From the NCBI RefSeq assembly GCF_003063265.1, contig NZ_NERU01000001.1, positions 620,001-684,000 on the forward strand: a DNA stretch of 64,000 nt, in the 5' to 3' direction. A program made the position numbers and the translations under genes. Shown here piece by piece: positions 34,730 through 43,595 of this stretch. This stretch comes from Limnohabitans sp. WS1 (GTDB lineage: Bacteria > Pseudomonadota > Gammaproteobacteria > Burkholderiales > Burkholderiaceae_C). The first letter of the stretch is position 1. Every line of letters starts with the position of its first letter. Below the pieces are notes generated by a model. That model ran no database searches, was not told the DNA's origin, and saw nothing but the letters and a program-made list of their open reading frames with translations.

Positions 34730-36903
34730 AAACCATGAACACCCCACTGACACCCAGCGTCTCTCGCCGCTCCTTCATCCTCGGCTCAGGCGGTTTGGCC
34801 CTGGGCCTGTCTTTTGGCCTCACACAAACCGAGCTGGCGCTGGCCCAAGCCCCCAGCGCGGGTGGCTTTGGCCCCAACAGCTGGATCAACATCGGCCTGG
34901 ACGGCGTGGTGACCTTGATGTCGCCCGCCTCCGAAATGGGCCAAGGCACCATGACCGCCATGCCCATGCTGTTGGCCGAAGAGATGGACCTGGACTGGAG
35001 CCAGGTGCGCGTGGTGCAGTCGCCCAGCGACCCCAAGCGCTTTGGCAACCCCAAGTTTGGCGGCGGCATGACCACGGGCGCGTCGCGCACGGTGCAAGGC
35101 TATTACGAGCCGCTGCGCCTGGCCGGTGCCCAGGCCCGTCTGGTCATGGTCAACGCGGCAGCCCAGGCCATGGGTGTGCCCGCTGCCGAGCTGCGCACCG
35201 AAGCCAGCCGCGTGATCCACAGCGGTGGCCGTGCCATGACCTATGCCGACATCGCTAAAGTGGCCACGGTTCCAGCCGAGCTGCCCAAGGTGGACAAGAG
35301 CATGCTCAAGCCCATGGCGCAGTTCCGCCTGATTGGCAAAGACATTCCCCGCGTCGACGTGCCCGCCAAGTCGAGCGGCCAGGCCCTGTACGGCATTGAC
35401 CAGCGTTTGCCCGGCATGCTGTGGGCCTCGGTGCTGCGTGCCCCGGTGCAAGGCGAAGTGCCCGAGAGCGTGGACGACAGCGCTGCCCGCGCGGTGGCTG
35501 GCGTGAAGAACGTGGTGCGTTTGCCTTATGGCGTGGCTGTGGTGGCCGATTCGTTTTACACGGCCAAAATCGCACGCGACCAGCTCAAAGTGGTCTGGAG
35601 CCGCAACTCCAAGGCACGCGTGCAGTACACCGACCAAATGCGTGTGGAATACACCAAGCGTGCGGAAGACCTGAACGACAAAGGCGTGGCCTTCATCGCA
35701 CACGGCGACGCAGCGGCCAAGTTGGCAGGTGCCAGCAAAACCTTCAGCGCCACCTACACCAGCGAGATGGTGAGCCACATCTGCCTGGAGCCCATGAACT
35801 GCACAGCGCGTGTGGACGGCGACAAGATCGAAGTCTGGGCACCCGCCCAATCGGCCTCGTTTGTCACCGGCACGGTGGGGGGCGCGGGTGGCTTCAAGCC
35901 CGAAAACATCAAGGTCAACATCACCTTGCTCGGCGGTGGTTTTGGTCGCCGGGTGGAGGCCGATTACTCGGCCGATGCGGCTTTGGTGGCCAAGGCCATG
36001 CCGGGCACGCCGATCCAGGTCATCTGGACGCGCGAAGACGACATGACACACGACAAGTACCGCCCCATGACCGGCCAGCATTTGGTGGCCGGTGTGGACG
36101 CGCAGGGCAAGTTGGTGGGCTTGTTGCACCGCGTGGTGTCCGAAGGCGTGTACGCCCGCGTCGTGCCGCCAGCATTCAAGGCTGCAGGCGGCAAAGACGC
36201 GCCTGTGATGGAAGGCACCGAAATCACTTACGACATTCCCGACCACAGCGTGCAGTTCATGATCGAAGAGCGCGGCATCCAGGCTGGGTTCTGGCGTGCG
36301 GTGGGTCCGGGCTACACCAAGTTCGCCATCGAGACCCTGATCGACGAAGTGGCGCGTGGCGTGAAAGCCGACCCACTCGACTACCGCCTGGACTTGCTCA
36401 AGAAAAACCCGCGTGGTCAGGCTGTGCTCAAAGCGGTGGCCGACATGTCGCAGTGGGGCAAAGCCAAGCTGCCCAAAGGCCACGCACTGGGCCTGGCGTT
36501 CTCTGACGCCTGGAACACCTTCTGCGGCATGGTGGTGCAAGTCTCCATCGTCAACGGCCGTCCCAAGGTGCACAAGGTCTGGTCGGCGGTGGATTGCGGT
36601 CACGCTTTGCAACCGCAAAACGTGCAGGCGCAAATTGAAGGCTCGGTGATCTTTGGCTTGTCTGCCGCCTTGCATGAGCACATGGACTTCCGGGCCGGTG
36701 AGCCCCAGCAAACCAACCTGAACAAGTACCAAGTGCTGCGTGCCAACGAAGCGCCCGAAGTGTTTGTGAAGGTGATGCCCACCGACAACCACCCCGGCGG
36801 CATTGGCGAAGTGGGCCTGCCTCCCTTGGCCCCGGCCATTGCCAACGCGATCGCATCGATCAACGGCAAGCGCTTGCGTGCTTTGCCTTTGCCGATGGTG
36901 TGA
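34726..36903 (+). CDS. Molybdenum-binding large subunit, isoquinoline 1-oxidoreductase type
   Basis: This 725-residue catalytic subunit has a Tat signal (VSRRSFILGSGGLALGLSFG), so the folded holoenzyme is expected in the periplasm or at the outer face of the membrane. The duplicated molybdopterin-binding layout of IorB-like proteins follows: MSPASEMGQGTMTAMPMLLA, TLLGGGFGRRVEADYS and GIGEVGLPPLAPAIANAIAS near the end with the catalytic Glu. No FAD subunit accompanies it. The substrate (aldehyde or N-heterocycle) cannot be determined. A terminator follows. Confidence 0.9.
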   Translation: MKTMNTPLTPSVSRRSFILGSGGLALGLSFGLTQTELALAQAPSAGGFGPNSWINIGLDGVVTLMSPASEMGQGTMTAMPMLLAEEMDLDWSQVRVVQSPSDPKRFGNPKFGGGMTTGASRTVQGYYEPLRLAGAQARLVMVNAAAQAMGVPAAELRTEASRVIHSGGRAMTYADIAKVATVPAELPKVDKSMLKPMAQFRLIGKDIPRVDVPAKSSGQALYGIDQRLPGMLWASVLRAPVQGEVPESVDDSAARAVAGVKNVVRLPYGVAVVADSFYTAKIARDQLKVVWSRNSKARVQYTDQMRVEYTKRAEDLNDKGVAFIAHGDAAAKLAGASKTFSATYTSEMVSHICLEPMNCTARVDGDKIEVWAPAQSASFVTGTVGGAGGFKPENIKVNITLLGGGFGRRVEADYSADAALVAKAMPGTPIQVIWTREDDMTHDKYRPMTGQHLVAGVDAQGKLVGLLHRVVSEGVYARVVPPAFKAAGGKDAPVMEGTEITYDIPDHSVQFMIEERGIQAGFWRAVGPGYTKFAIETLIDEVARGVKADPLDYRLDLLKKNPRGQAVLKAVADMSQWGKAKLPKGHALGLAFSDAWNTFCGMVVQVSIVNGRPKVHKVWSAVDCGHALQPQNVQAQIEGSVIFGLSAALHEHMDFRAGEPQQTNLNKYQVLRANEAPEVFVKVMPTDNHPGGIGEVGLPPLAPAIANAIASINGKRLRALPLPMV

Positions 36904-36926
36904 TCTGAAAAGGGCTTATAAAAGCC

Positions 36927-36970
36927 AAAGCCCACGAGACGCCCTTGCATGGTATTTCGTGGGCTTTTTT
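36927..36970 (+). terminator. Rho-independent terminator after the two-subunit Mo enzyme
   Basis: AAAGCCCACGA (36927-36937) pairs perfectly with TCGTGGGCTTT (36957-36967), and the T-run continues to 36970. It ends the transcript 24 bp after the large-subunit stop. Confidence 0.9.
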
Positions 36971-36992
36971 GTGGGCTTTTTGTAGGCTTTTT

Positions 36993-37517
36993 GTGGGAGC
37001 GACGCCCCCGTCGCGAAAACCCTCGCAGACCACTACCCATCCCCCCGAGGGCGGGGCTCCTACAAAATGCAGGGTATCCCCTGTAGGAGCGACGCCCCCG
37101 TCGCGATCAAGCCTCGCAGACCACGGCCCATCGCCCCGAGGGCGGGGCTCCTACAAAATGCAGGGCATCCCCTGTAGGAGCGACGCCCCCGTCGCGAAAA
37201 CCCTTGCAGACCACCAAGAATCGCCCCGAGGGCGGGGCTCCTACAAAATGCAGGGCATCCCCTGTAGGAGCGACGCCCCCGTCGCGATCAAGCCTCGCAG
37301 ACCACCAAGAATCGCCCCGAGGGCGGGGCTCCTACAAAATGCAGGGTATCTCCTGTAGGAGCGACGCCCCCGTCGCGATCAAGCCTCGCAGACCACCACC
37401 CATCGCCCCGAGGGCGGGGCTCCTACAAAATGCAGGGCATCCCCTGTAGGAGCGACGCCCTCGTCGCGAAAAGCCTCGCAGACCACCACCCATCGCCCCG
37501 AGGGCGGGGCCCCCACA
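36993..37517. repeat. REP array 2: six 71-bp elements, 90-91-bp period
   Basis: Left ends of the same element as array 1 occur at 36993, 37083, 37174, 37264, 37355 and 37446. The core is again 71 bp (outer arms GTAGGAGC / GGGCTCCTAC), but spacers are only 19-20 bp (AAAATGCAGGG(C/T)ATCCCCT). The first copy starts GTGGGAG and the last ends GGGCCCCCAC, so the two end copies are degenerate. With the terminator it fills the 653-bp gap before the TauE gene; no gene is present there. Confidence 0.9.
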
Positions 37518-37556
37518 ATGACAGCCTTCTCAAGGCCTCATCCACAGCGGTGGGCA

Positions 37557-38300
37557 TCAAGCCCAAATCACGTCCACGATCAGCTTGACAGAAATCGCGA
37601 GCAAGCCCACTTGCACCCATTTGAAGAACCATTCATCGGCGATTTTGCGTGTGAGGTAAGCGCCCGCCACGGTGCCCACCAAGGCAAACGGAATCAGCAC
37701 CAAGGCCCCCATCAGTTCGTTCGTGCCATAGGGCTGTAGCGCGTGATAAGGCCCCAGCTTGGCCAAGTTGATGAAGGCAAAAAACAAAGTCGAGGTGCCC
37801 GCAAACACCAGCTTGGGCAGTTTTTGGGGCAAGAGGTAGACCTGAAACGGTGGGCCACCTGCATGCGAGATGAAGCTGGTGAAACCCGACAAACTGCCCC
37901 ACAGCAGGCCTTGACCCCAGCTGGCAGGTTGGGGTGCTTGCGCTGCATGTCGCTTGCGCCAGGCGTTGAACACAAAGCCCACGCCCATGAGGCCGATCAT
38001 CATTTTCACGGCCGTGTCGGACACCACCGATGCCGTCAGCCAGCCCACCAGCACACCGCCCACGCCTGCGGGTATGAGGATTTTCAGGTTGATGGCGCTG
38101 AAGTTTTTGCGGTAAAGCCACAAGCCCACCAGGTCCGAGATGATGTAAATCGGCAGCAGCATCACCACCGCTTTGACCGGAGACATGAACAGCGAAAGAA
38201 TGGGCACAGACAGCATGCCCACCGTGGGCAAGCCGCCTTTGGACAGGCCGACCATGGCCGCTGCCAGCCCTGCCCAGATCAGGTAATTTGCATCGGCCAT
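37557..38300 (-). CDS. TauE/SafE-family membrane exporter
   Basis: This 247-residue protein has about eight hydrophobic segments and the duplicated TauE/SafE half-motifs. The first is GLAAAMVGLSKGGLPTVGML and the second GSLSGFTSFISHAGGPPFQV. Family members export sulfite or organosulfonates or other small anions. It is the last gene of the minus-strand threonate block (72 bp from the isomerase gene), so it may move a related small acid; this is inferred. Confidence 0.9.
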   Translation of the reverse strand: MADANYLIWAGLAAAMVGLSKGGLPTVGMLSVPILSLFMSPVKAVVMLLPIYIISDLVGLWLYRKNFSAINLKILIPAGVGGVLVGWLTASVVSDTAVKMMIGLMGVGFVFNAWRKRHAAQAPQPASWGQGLLWGSLSGFTSFISHAGGPPFQVYLLPQKLPKLVFAGTSTLFFAFINLAKLGPYHALQPYGTNELMGALVLIPFALVGTVAGAYLTRKIADEWFFKWVQVGLLAISVKLIVDVIWA

Positions 38301-38372
38301 GTCACATCGGGCGCTGCTCAGTGCCGGGCGCTGATCTCACCCCTGATCGCACGCATGATCGCATCGGCGTGC

Positions 38373-39206
38373 TCACAGATAGGCACGCGCCCAGCCCAAA
38401 CCGCGTGAAGTCCCACCCGCTGACGCATCGGCCGGGTTGTACTCGCACCCGATCCAGCCGTCCCAGCCACATTCGCCGCTCACACGGTCGATCACTTGGA
38501 AGATGTGTGTCCAGTTCACCTCACCGGTGCCCGGCTCGTGGCGATGCGGCACTTCGGCAATCTGAAAATGCCCCACCCGGCCCGTGGGCAGGTACTGCGC
38601 GATCTTGGCGCTCAAATCGCCCTCGACGATTTGGCAATGGAACAGGTCCATCTGCACCTTGACATTGTCTGCGCCCACCGCACGCACGATGCGGTGCGCA
38701 TGGTCTTGGCGGTTGAGGTGAAAGCCCGGCACGCTGCGGGTGTTGATCGGCTCGATCAGCACATCGCGCCCAGCCTTGGCGGCTTCGACGGCGGCCCATT
38801 GCAAATTGCTGATCAGCGTGGCGTCAGCCGCTTCGGCTTCTGCGCCTGATGCACGCAAGCCGACCATGGCGTGGATGCGCGGGCAGTTCAGCGCTTCGGC
38901 ATAGACCAGTGCTTGTGCAAAGCCGGTGCGAAACTCCGCCTCGCGTCCGGGCACGCTGGCCGTGCCGCGTTGGCCCGTCTCCCAGGCCTTGGTAAAGCTG
39001 TCGGTATCGGTGCCGCCAGGGGGGCCGTTGAACAGCACCTGCTGCAAGCCGTTGGCCTTCAAGCGGGCAGCCAGTTCGTTGGCGGCAAAGGCATAAGGAA
39101 ACAAATACTCCACGGCCTTGAAGCCGTCTTTGGCAGCCGCTTCAAAGCGGTCCAGAAACGGCAGGTCGGGGTACATCATGGAGAGGTTGGCGGCAAAACG
39201 GGGCAT
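38373..39206 (-). CDS. otnI: 2-oxo-tetronate isomerase (hydroxypyruvate isomerase family)
   Basis: This 277-residue TIM-barrel sugar isomerase of the Hyi/OtnI group starts MPRFAANLSMMYPDLPFLDR. Metal-binding Glu/His residues are seen in IEPINTRSVPGFHLN, VQMDLFHCQIVEGD, GHFQIAEVPHRHEPGTGEVN and GCEYNP. The company of OtnC, OtnK and LtnD indicates the 2-oxo-tetronate isomerase role in threonate catabolism rather than hydroxypyruvate isomerisation. Confidence 0.9.
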   Translation of the reverse strand: MPRFAANLSMMYPDLPFLDRFEAAAKDGFKAVEYLFPYAFAANELAARLKANGLQQVLFNGPPGGTDTDSFTKAWETGQRGTASVPGREAEFRTGFAQALVYAEALNCPRIHAMVGLRASGAEAEAADATLISNLQWAAVEAAKAGRDVLIEPINTRSVPGFHLNRQDHAHRIVRAVGADNVKVQMDLFHCQIVEGDLSAKIAQYLPTGRVGHFQIAEVPHRHEPGTGEVNWTHIFQVIDRVSGECGWDGWIGCEYNPADASAGGTSRGLGWARAYL

Positions 39207-39263
39207 GGGTTTCTTTCAGTGGTCAGAGAAGATCTTCGCGGCGAGGGCGCCGTTCCTGCAGGG

Positions 39264-39923
39264 TTACCAACGGGCACCAAAGATTTGGCGCAGTTCGTCC
39301 AGATCGTTGGCGTGCAGGGCTTGAGTGTGGGGTTGCAGCAGCATGAGCCGCGCAGTTTCTTCCAGCTCTTCGAGCGTGGCCATGGCCGCTGCAGGCGAGT
39401 CGTGCCACACATTGGGCCCCAGACGCGCCAGCATCACAGCACGGATCGGCGCACCTTGGGCGGCGTGGTGGCGGATCAGGTCGGACACTTCTTGCGCCGC
39501 ATCCGGGCTGCCCGGGCGGTGGTAGCGCAGCAATGGCACATGGCCCACCTTCATCACAAAATAAGGGGTGATGGGGGGCAGCAATTCGGGTCCGGTGCTG
39601 TTCAGGCTGAGGGCCACGCAGTGCGTGCTGTGGGTGTGGATCACGCAGCGGGTATGGGCATCGGTCTCGCAAGCAGCGGCGTAAATTTGGCGGTGCACGG
39701 CGATGGTTTTGCTGCCTTTGTCGCCACTGACTTGATGGCCTTGCCCATCGAGCTTGGCCAAGCGTGCCGGGTCCAGAAAACCCAGGCACGCATCGGTGGG
39801 GGTGATGAGAAAGCCGTCATCCAGACGCACGCTGATGTTGCCTGCAGAGGCGTGCACATAGCCCCGCTCAAACAAGCTGCGGCCCACGCGGCAGATCTCT
39901 TCGCGGGCTTGGGATTCATTCAT
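39264..39923 (-). CDS. otnC: 3-oxo-tetronate 4-phosphate decarboxylase (class II aldolase fold)
   Basis: This 219-residue class II aldolase/adducin-fold enzyme has zinc ligands in VIHTHSTHCVA and a downstream His in MLARLGPNVWH. ASAGNISVRLDDGFLITPTD is the family phosphate-binding region. In the threonate pathway OtnC decarboxylates 3-oxo-tetronate 4-phosphate to dihydroxyacetone phosphate. A 62-bp inverted repeat lies between it and the kinase gene upstream. Confidence 0.9.
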   Translation of the reverse strand: MNESQAREEICRVGRSLFERGYVHASAGNISVRLDDGFLITPTDACLGFLDPARLAKLDGQGHQVSGDKGSKTIAVHRQIYAAACETDAHTRCVIHTHSTHCVALSLNSTGPELLPPITPYFVMKVGHVPLLRYHRPGSPDAAQEVSDLIRHHAAQGAPIRAVMLARLGPNVWHDSPAAAMATLEELEETARLMLLQPHTQALHANDLDELRQIFGARW

Positions 39924-39969
39924 GCAGGGTCTCCGAAATTCGTGGGGTTTCCAAGTGCAGTGGCCGCCT

Positions 39970-40031
39970 TGTCGGGGCTGAAGCCACCGACCTACGGGGT
40001 ATGCGGCAGGTCGGCGGCTTCAGCCCCGACA
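39970..40031. repeat. 62-bp inverted repeat between otnK and otnC
   Basis: Two 24-nt arms (39970-39993 and 40008-40031; 23 of 24 positions pair) enclose a 14-nt loop. The arms begin TGTCGGGGCTGAAGCC. No T-run follows on either strand. The sequence differs from the REP family of the two arrays, so it is a second type of repeat or an intra-operon RNA hairpin. Confidence 0.8.
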
Positions 40032-40058
40032 TGCTCGATGCCCCGCTGTGCGCAACTG

Positions 40059-41339
40059 TCACTGCAAAACCCCAAACGCTTTGCTGAAAAAGTCTTCGGT
40101 GCCGAAGTTGCCCGATTTGAGGGCGATGTGCAGGCCGCCTGTTTCGGAGGGCGCATGGCACCACGGCACCCCGGGGTCGATTTGCGGGCCGATTTGCAAC
40201 TGTGCGATGTCCAGCGCCTGCACACAAGCGCCCGAAGTTTCGCCACCGGCCACCACCAGCTGCCGCACACCCAGGTCCACCAAGCCACGGGCCACAGACG
40301 CCAAGGCGTGTTCCACCAAAGCACCCGCCTCGGCCACGCCCAACTGCGCCTGCACGGCTTTGACGGCCTCGGGCTCGGCGGTGGAATACACCAGCACCGG
40401 GCCGTCCTTGAGCAGCGGCGCGGCCCAGGCCAGCACCTGCTGCACCACCGCCTCGCTTTGGCCATTCATGAGCGCCGCAGGGTTGATCGCCATCGCGGGG
40501 CGGCCGGAGGCTTTGAAGTGCGCCACTTGCGCATTGGTGGCCACAGAGCAACTCCCCGACACCACCGCCTGCAAGCCGCTGGCTGCGGGCAACTGGCTGG
40601 CTTGCAAAGAAGGCTTCAGGCCAAAGTTGGCGGGCAGGCCAATCGCCACGCCCGAGCCTGCGGTGACCAGCGGCATGTCCTTCAAAGCAGGCCCCAGAAG
40701 ATGCAGGTCGTCGTTGCTGGTCGCGTCGACCACCGCCACGCTCACACCTTCGGCACGCAGCGTGGCGATGCGGTCACGGATGGCCGACGCGCCAAGGGCC
40801 ACGGTTTTGTAGTCGATCAGGCCGACTTTGCGTTTCGTTTGCGCCTGCATCACGCGCACCAAATTCGAATCGGTCATCGGTGTGAGCGGGTGGTTTTGCA
40901 TGCCCGATTCATTGAGCAGCACGTTGCCTGCGAACAGGTAACCCTTGAACACGGTGCGGCCATTGTCAGGAAAGGCCGGGGTCGCGATGGTGAAGTCCGT
41001 GCCCAGCGCGTCCATCAGCGCCTCGGTCACTGGGCCGATGTTGCCTTCGGGCGTGCTGTCAAAGGTCGAGCAGTATTTGAAATAGATCTGCTCCGCTCCT
41101 TGGGCTTGCAGCCACTTCAAGGCGTCGAGCGATTGCGCGATGGCCTCGGCCGCCGGAATGGTGCGCGACTTGAGCGCCACCACTACTGCATCGACGTCTG
41201 CTGCCAGCGGCGAGGTAGGCACGCCAATGGTTTGCACCACCCGCATGCCCGAACGCACCAGGTTGTTGGCGAGGTCCGTGGCGCCTGTGAAGTCGTCGGC
41301 TATACAGCCCAACTTCAATCCGAGTTTCAACGCGCTCAT
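40059..41339 (-). CDS. otnK: 3-oxo-tetronate kinase (four-carbon acid sugar kinase)
   Basis: This 426-residue kinase has two domains. The N-terminal substrate domain starts with KLGCIADDFTGATDLANNLV, the DUF1537 signature, and contains YFKYCSTFDSTPEGNIGPVT. The C-terminal nucleotide-binding domain contains QLVVAGGETSGACVQAL and GGLHIALKSGNFG. It phosphorylates 3-oxo-tetronate at C4. Its stop is followed by the long inverted repeat, and its start overlaps the ltnD stop by 4 bp. Confidence 0.94.
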   Translation of the reverse strand: MSALKLGLKLGCIADDFTGATDLANNLVRSGMRVVQTIGVPTSPLAADVDAVVVALKSRTIPAAEAIAQSLDALKWLQAQGAEQIYFKYCSTFDSTPEGNIGPVTEALMDALGTDFTIATPAFPDNGRTVFKGYLFAGNVLLNESGMQNHPLTPMTDSNLVRVMQAQTKRKVGLIDYKTVALGASAIRDRIATLRAEGVSVAVVDATSNDDLHLLGPALKDMPLVTAGSGVAIGLPANFGLKPSLQASQLPAASGLQAVVSGSCSVATNAQVAHFKASGRPAMAINPAALMNGQSEAVVQQVLAWAAPLLKDGPVLVYSTAEPEAVKAVQAQLGVAEAGALVEHALASVARGLVDLGVRQLVVAGGETSGACVQALDIAQLQIGPQIDPGVPWCHAPSETGGLHIALKSGNFGTEDFFSKAFGVLQ

Positions 41340-42235
41340 GCTTTCCCCTTCGGCAGCTCAATGCCCGGAAAAATCTTGATGACCGCGCTGTCGTCTTCCT
41401 TGGCAAAGCCTGCCGTGCTGGCCTGCATGAACATCTGGTGCGCGGTGCTCGACAGCGGCAGTGGGAATTTGCTGGCACGCGCCATGTCGAGCACGATGCC
41501 CAAATCCTTCACAAAAATGTCCACCGCTGAGAGCGGCGTGTAGTCGGCCGCCAGCACATGGGCCATGCGGTTTTCAAACATCCAGCTGTTGCCCGCGCTG
41601 TGGGTGATCACCTCGTACAAAGCGGCCGGGTCCACACCTTCGCGCAGGCCCAGCGCCATGGCTTCGGCCGCAGCGGCAATGTGCACACCCGCCAGCAGCT
41701 GGTTGATGATCTTGACCTTGCTGCCCGCGCCTGCGCTGTCGCCCAGCTTGTAGACCTTGGCGGCCATGGCGTTCAAGAAGGGCTCGGCCAGCGCATAAGC
41801 CTCAGGCTTGCCTGCGGTCATCATGGTCATCTGGCCGGATGCCGCTTTGGCCGCACCGCCCGAGATGGGCGCATCCACATAACGCAAGCCCATGGCTTCC
41901 AAGCGCGACTCCAAAGCCACCGACCAGTTGGGGTCCACGGTGGAGCACATCACAAACACGCTGCCGGGCTTCATGCTGGCGGCGCAACCCGGGGTGTTGC
42001 CATCGCCAAACAACACGGCTTCGGTCTGCGCAGCATTCACCACCACCGACACGACCACGTCACACGCTGCACCCAGCGAGGCCAGGGTGTCATGCGCTGT
42101 GCCCCCCGCGTTCGTGAAGGCATCAGCCACTTCGTGGCGCACGTCAAACACCTGCACGCTGTGCCCGGCGCGGCGCAGCGATGCGGCCATGCCCGAGCCC
42201 ATGGCCCCCAAACCGATCAAACCTACTGTGCTCAT
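41336..42235 (-). CDS. ltnD: L-threonate dehydrogenase (beta-hydroxyacid dehydrogenase family)
   Basis: This 299-residue NAD-dependent oxidoreductase has a Rossmann start VGLIGLGAMGSGMAASLRRA. The substrate motif DAPISGGAAKAASGQMTMM is followed by the catalytic Lys in AGAGSKVKIINQLLAGVHIA. Context with OtnK, OtnC and OtnI identifies it as the threonate 2- or 3-dehydrogenase that starts the pathway. D- versus L-threonate cannot be decided from sequence. Confidence 0.9.
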   Translation of the reverse strand: MSTVGLIGLGAMGSGMAASLRRAGHSVQVFDVRHEVADAFTNAGGTAHDTLASLGAACDVVVSVVVNAAQTEAVLFGDGNTPGCAASMKPGSVFVMCSTVDPNWSVALESRLEAMGLRYVDAPISGGAAKAASGQMTMMTAGKPEAYALAEPFLNAMAAKVYKLGDSAGAGSKVKIINQLLAGVHIAAAAEAMALGLREGVDPAALYEVITHSAGNSWMFENRMAHVLAADYTPLSAVDIFVKDLGIVLDMARASKFPLPLSSTAHQMFMQASTAGFAKEDDSAVIKIFPGIELPKGKA

Positions 42236-42281
42236 TTCATGTCTCCAGCGTCAAGCGCATTCAAATTTTACAAACGAGGTT

Positions 42282-43256
42282 TCAATCCAAGCTGATCTTG
42301 GCGAAAGCCGCCACTTTTTTCCACTGCGCCGTGTCGGCCTGCATGAAGCTGGCCAGGCCTTGGGCGTTGGCCCAAGCGGGCTCGGCACCAGCCTTGAGCA
42401 TGGCCGCCTTCACCTCGGGCTGGCTGGCCACACGCTCCAGCGCTTGTTCCAGCTTTTGCGCAACCGGGGTAGGCAGGCCCGCAGGCGCGGCCACACCAAA
42501 CCAGGCAAACACCTGATAGCCCTTCATGCCGGCTTCTTCCATGGTGGGCACATTGGGCAAAGCGCTGCTGCGCTGGGGCGTGGTCACAGCCAAGGCCTTG
42601 AGCTTGCCACCATTGATCAGGCCCAGCGCCGAGGGCAGGTTGTCAAACATCATGTTCACCTCGCCCGCCATCAGGCCCGTCAGGCCCGCTGCCGCGCCCC
42701 GGTAAGGGATGTGCGTGACGAACGCGCCCGACTGGCTTTTGTACAGCTCGGCGCTCAGGTGCAGCGAGGTGCCCTGCCCGTTGGACGCGTAATTGAGCTG
42801 GCCCGGCTTGGACTTGGCAAGCGCCGTGAGTTCGGCCACCGTGTTGATGCCCGCAGCCGGGTTGACCATCAGCACGTTGGGCACACGACCCAGCAGGGCG
42901 ATCGGGGCAATTTGCTCGGGCTTGTAAGGCAGCTTGCTGTAAAGCGCCGGGCTGATGGTGAGCGGGGGCGATGCCATGAGCAAGGTGTAACCATCGGCTG
43001 GCGCACGCGCGGCCTCGGCCGCACCCAGATTGCCACCGGCACCGGGCTTGTTGTCAATGACAATGGGCTGGCCCAACTCCAGCGCCAGTTTGGGCGCGAC
43101 CAGACGGGCCATGTTGTCGATCAAACCGCCGGGTGGAAAAGGCACGACCAACTTGATGGGCCGTGCGGGCCAAGTTTGGGCCAAAGCGGTGTTGGCCAGA
43201 AATGGCGATATGGCGACCAAAGCAGCGGCCGCTGCGATCCAGTTTCTGCGTTGCAT
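42282..43256 (-). CDS. Bug-family periplasmic substrate-binding protein, threonate operon
   Basis: This 324-residue receptor begins MQRRNWIAAAAALVAISPFL and has a signal peptide ending ALAQ. The Bug ligand loops are present: WPARPIKLVVPFPPGGLIDN, IVIDNKPGAGGNLGAAEAAR and LNYASNGQGTSLHLSAELYK. It is the first gene of the minus-strand threonate operon (46 bp before ltnD), so a four-carbon acid ligand is likely. No TctAB permease is nearby. The start at 43256 is preferred to an upstream in-frame codon because it gives a normal signal peptide. Confidence 0.92.
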   Translation of the reverse strand: MQRRNWIAAAAALVAISPFLANTALAQTWPARPIKLVVPFPPGGLIDNMARLVAPKLALELGQPIVIDNKPGAGGNLGAAEAARAPADGYTLLMASPPLTISPALYSKLPYKPEQIAPIALLGRVPNVLMVNPAAGINTVAELTALAKSKPGQLNYASNGQGTSLHLSAELYKSQSGAFVTHIPYRGAAAGLTGLMAGEVNMMFDNLPSALGLINGGKLKALAVTTPQRSSALPNVPTMEEAGMKGYQVFAWFGVAAPAGLPTPVAQKLEQALERVASQPEVKAAMLKAGAEPAWANAQGLASFMQADTAQWKKVAAFAKISLD

Positions 43257-43377
43257 GGGGATCCCTGATGTCAATTGATCAGGTCATCATACAAATTTTG
43301 AATGGACTTCGCATCAGGGAGATCACGGGGGCAGGTGTGGGTGTCGGTGCAGCTTGGATATGAGTCACCGACGGCTG

Positions 43378-43443
43378 CCAGCCTGAATCAGTGATCCGCC
43401 CAAATGAAAGGGCCGTTAATTTTTATGTTCGGCTTCAGGCTGG
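43378..43443. repeat. Dispersed palindromic element, copy A
   Basis: The element starts CCAGCCTGAATCAGTGATCC and ends with TTCAGGCTGG, so its 10-bp ends are a perfect inverted repeat. A clearly homologous 68-bp copy lies at 57875-57942, and the right half recurs at 45411-45433. No transposase is associated. Confidence 0.7.
43420..43442 (+). repeat. 23-bp direct repeat, left copy
   Basis: This 23-bp string, which starts TTTTTATGTTCGGC and ends AGGCTG, is identical to 45411-45433. The two copies bracket the AraC / membrane protein / GNAT genes. Confidence 0.8.
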
Positions 43444-43595
43444 AAGCGGTCACTTCACTTAAGACGATGACCGACTGCAAACGCTGCATCAACGCCGCCC
43501 AAGCCAGCGTCGCGACTGTTCGCTTTGGGTCGAAAGGGCACTCTTGTGCAACCTATCAGGAGCAGAGGTAGCTTCAAACCACGCACCACGCTGGT

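Larger units (their letters stand above)
43257..43595. other. Gene-free region with a dispersed palindromic element
   Basis: This 339-bp stretch lies between the Bug gene and the AraC gene. It contains repeat A (43378-43443) and no convincing coding frame. Confidence 0.6.

Noticed and set aside
34786-36792. 668-codon minus-strand frame opposite the molybdenum large subunit
   Set aside because: The translation is His/Gly/Val-rich with no domain, and the plus strand encodes a motif-complete enzyme.
36945-37449. Frames across REP array 2 that look like a tandem-repeat protein
   Set aside because: Translation of palindromic DNA repeats; the first frame starts inside the terminator.
38871-41543. 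890-codon open frame on the plus strand across the threonate genes
   Set aside because: It is antisense to otnI, otnC and otnK, which have clear family motifs. Long antisense frames are expected in GC-rich DNA with strong third-position bias.
43378-43443. Integron attC site or insertion sequence end
   Set aside because: There are inverted ends, but no RYYYAAC/GTTRRRY core sites, no integrase and no transposase frame.
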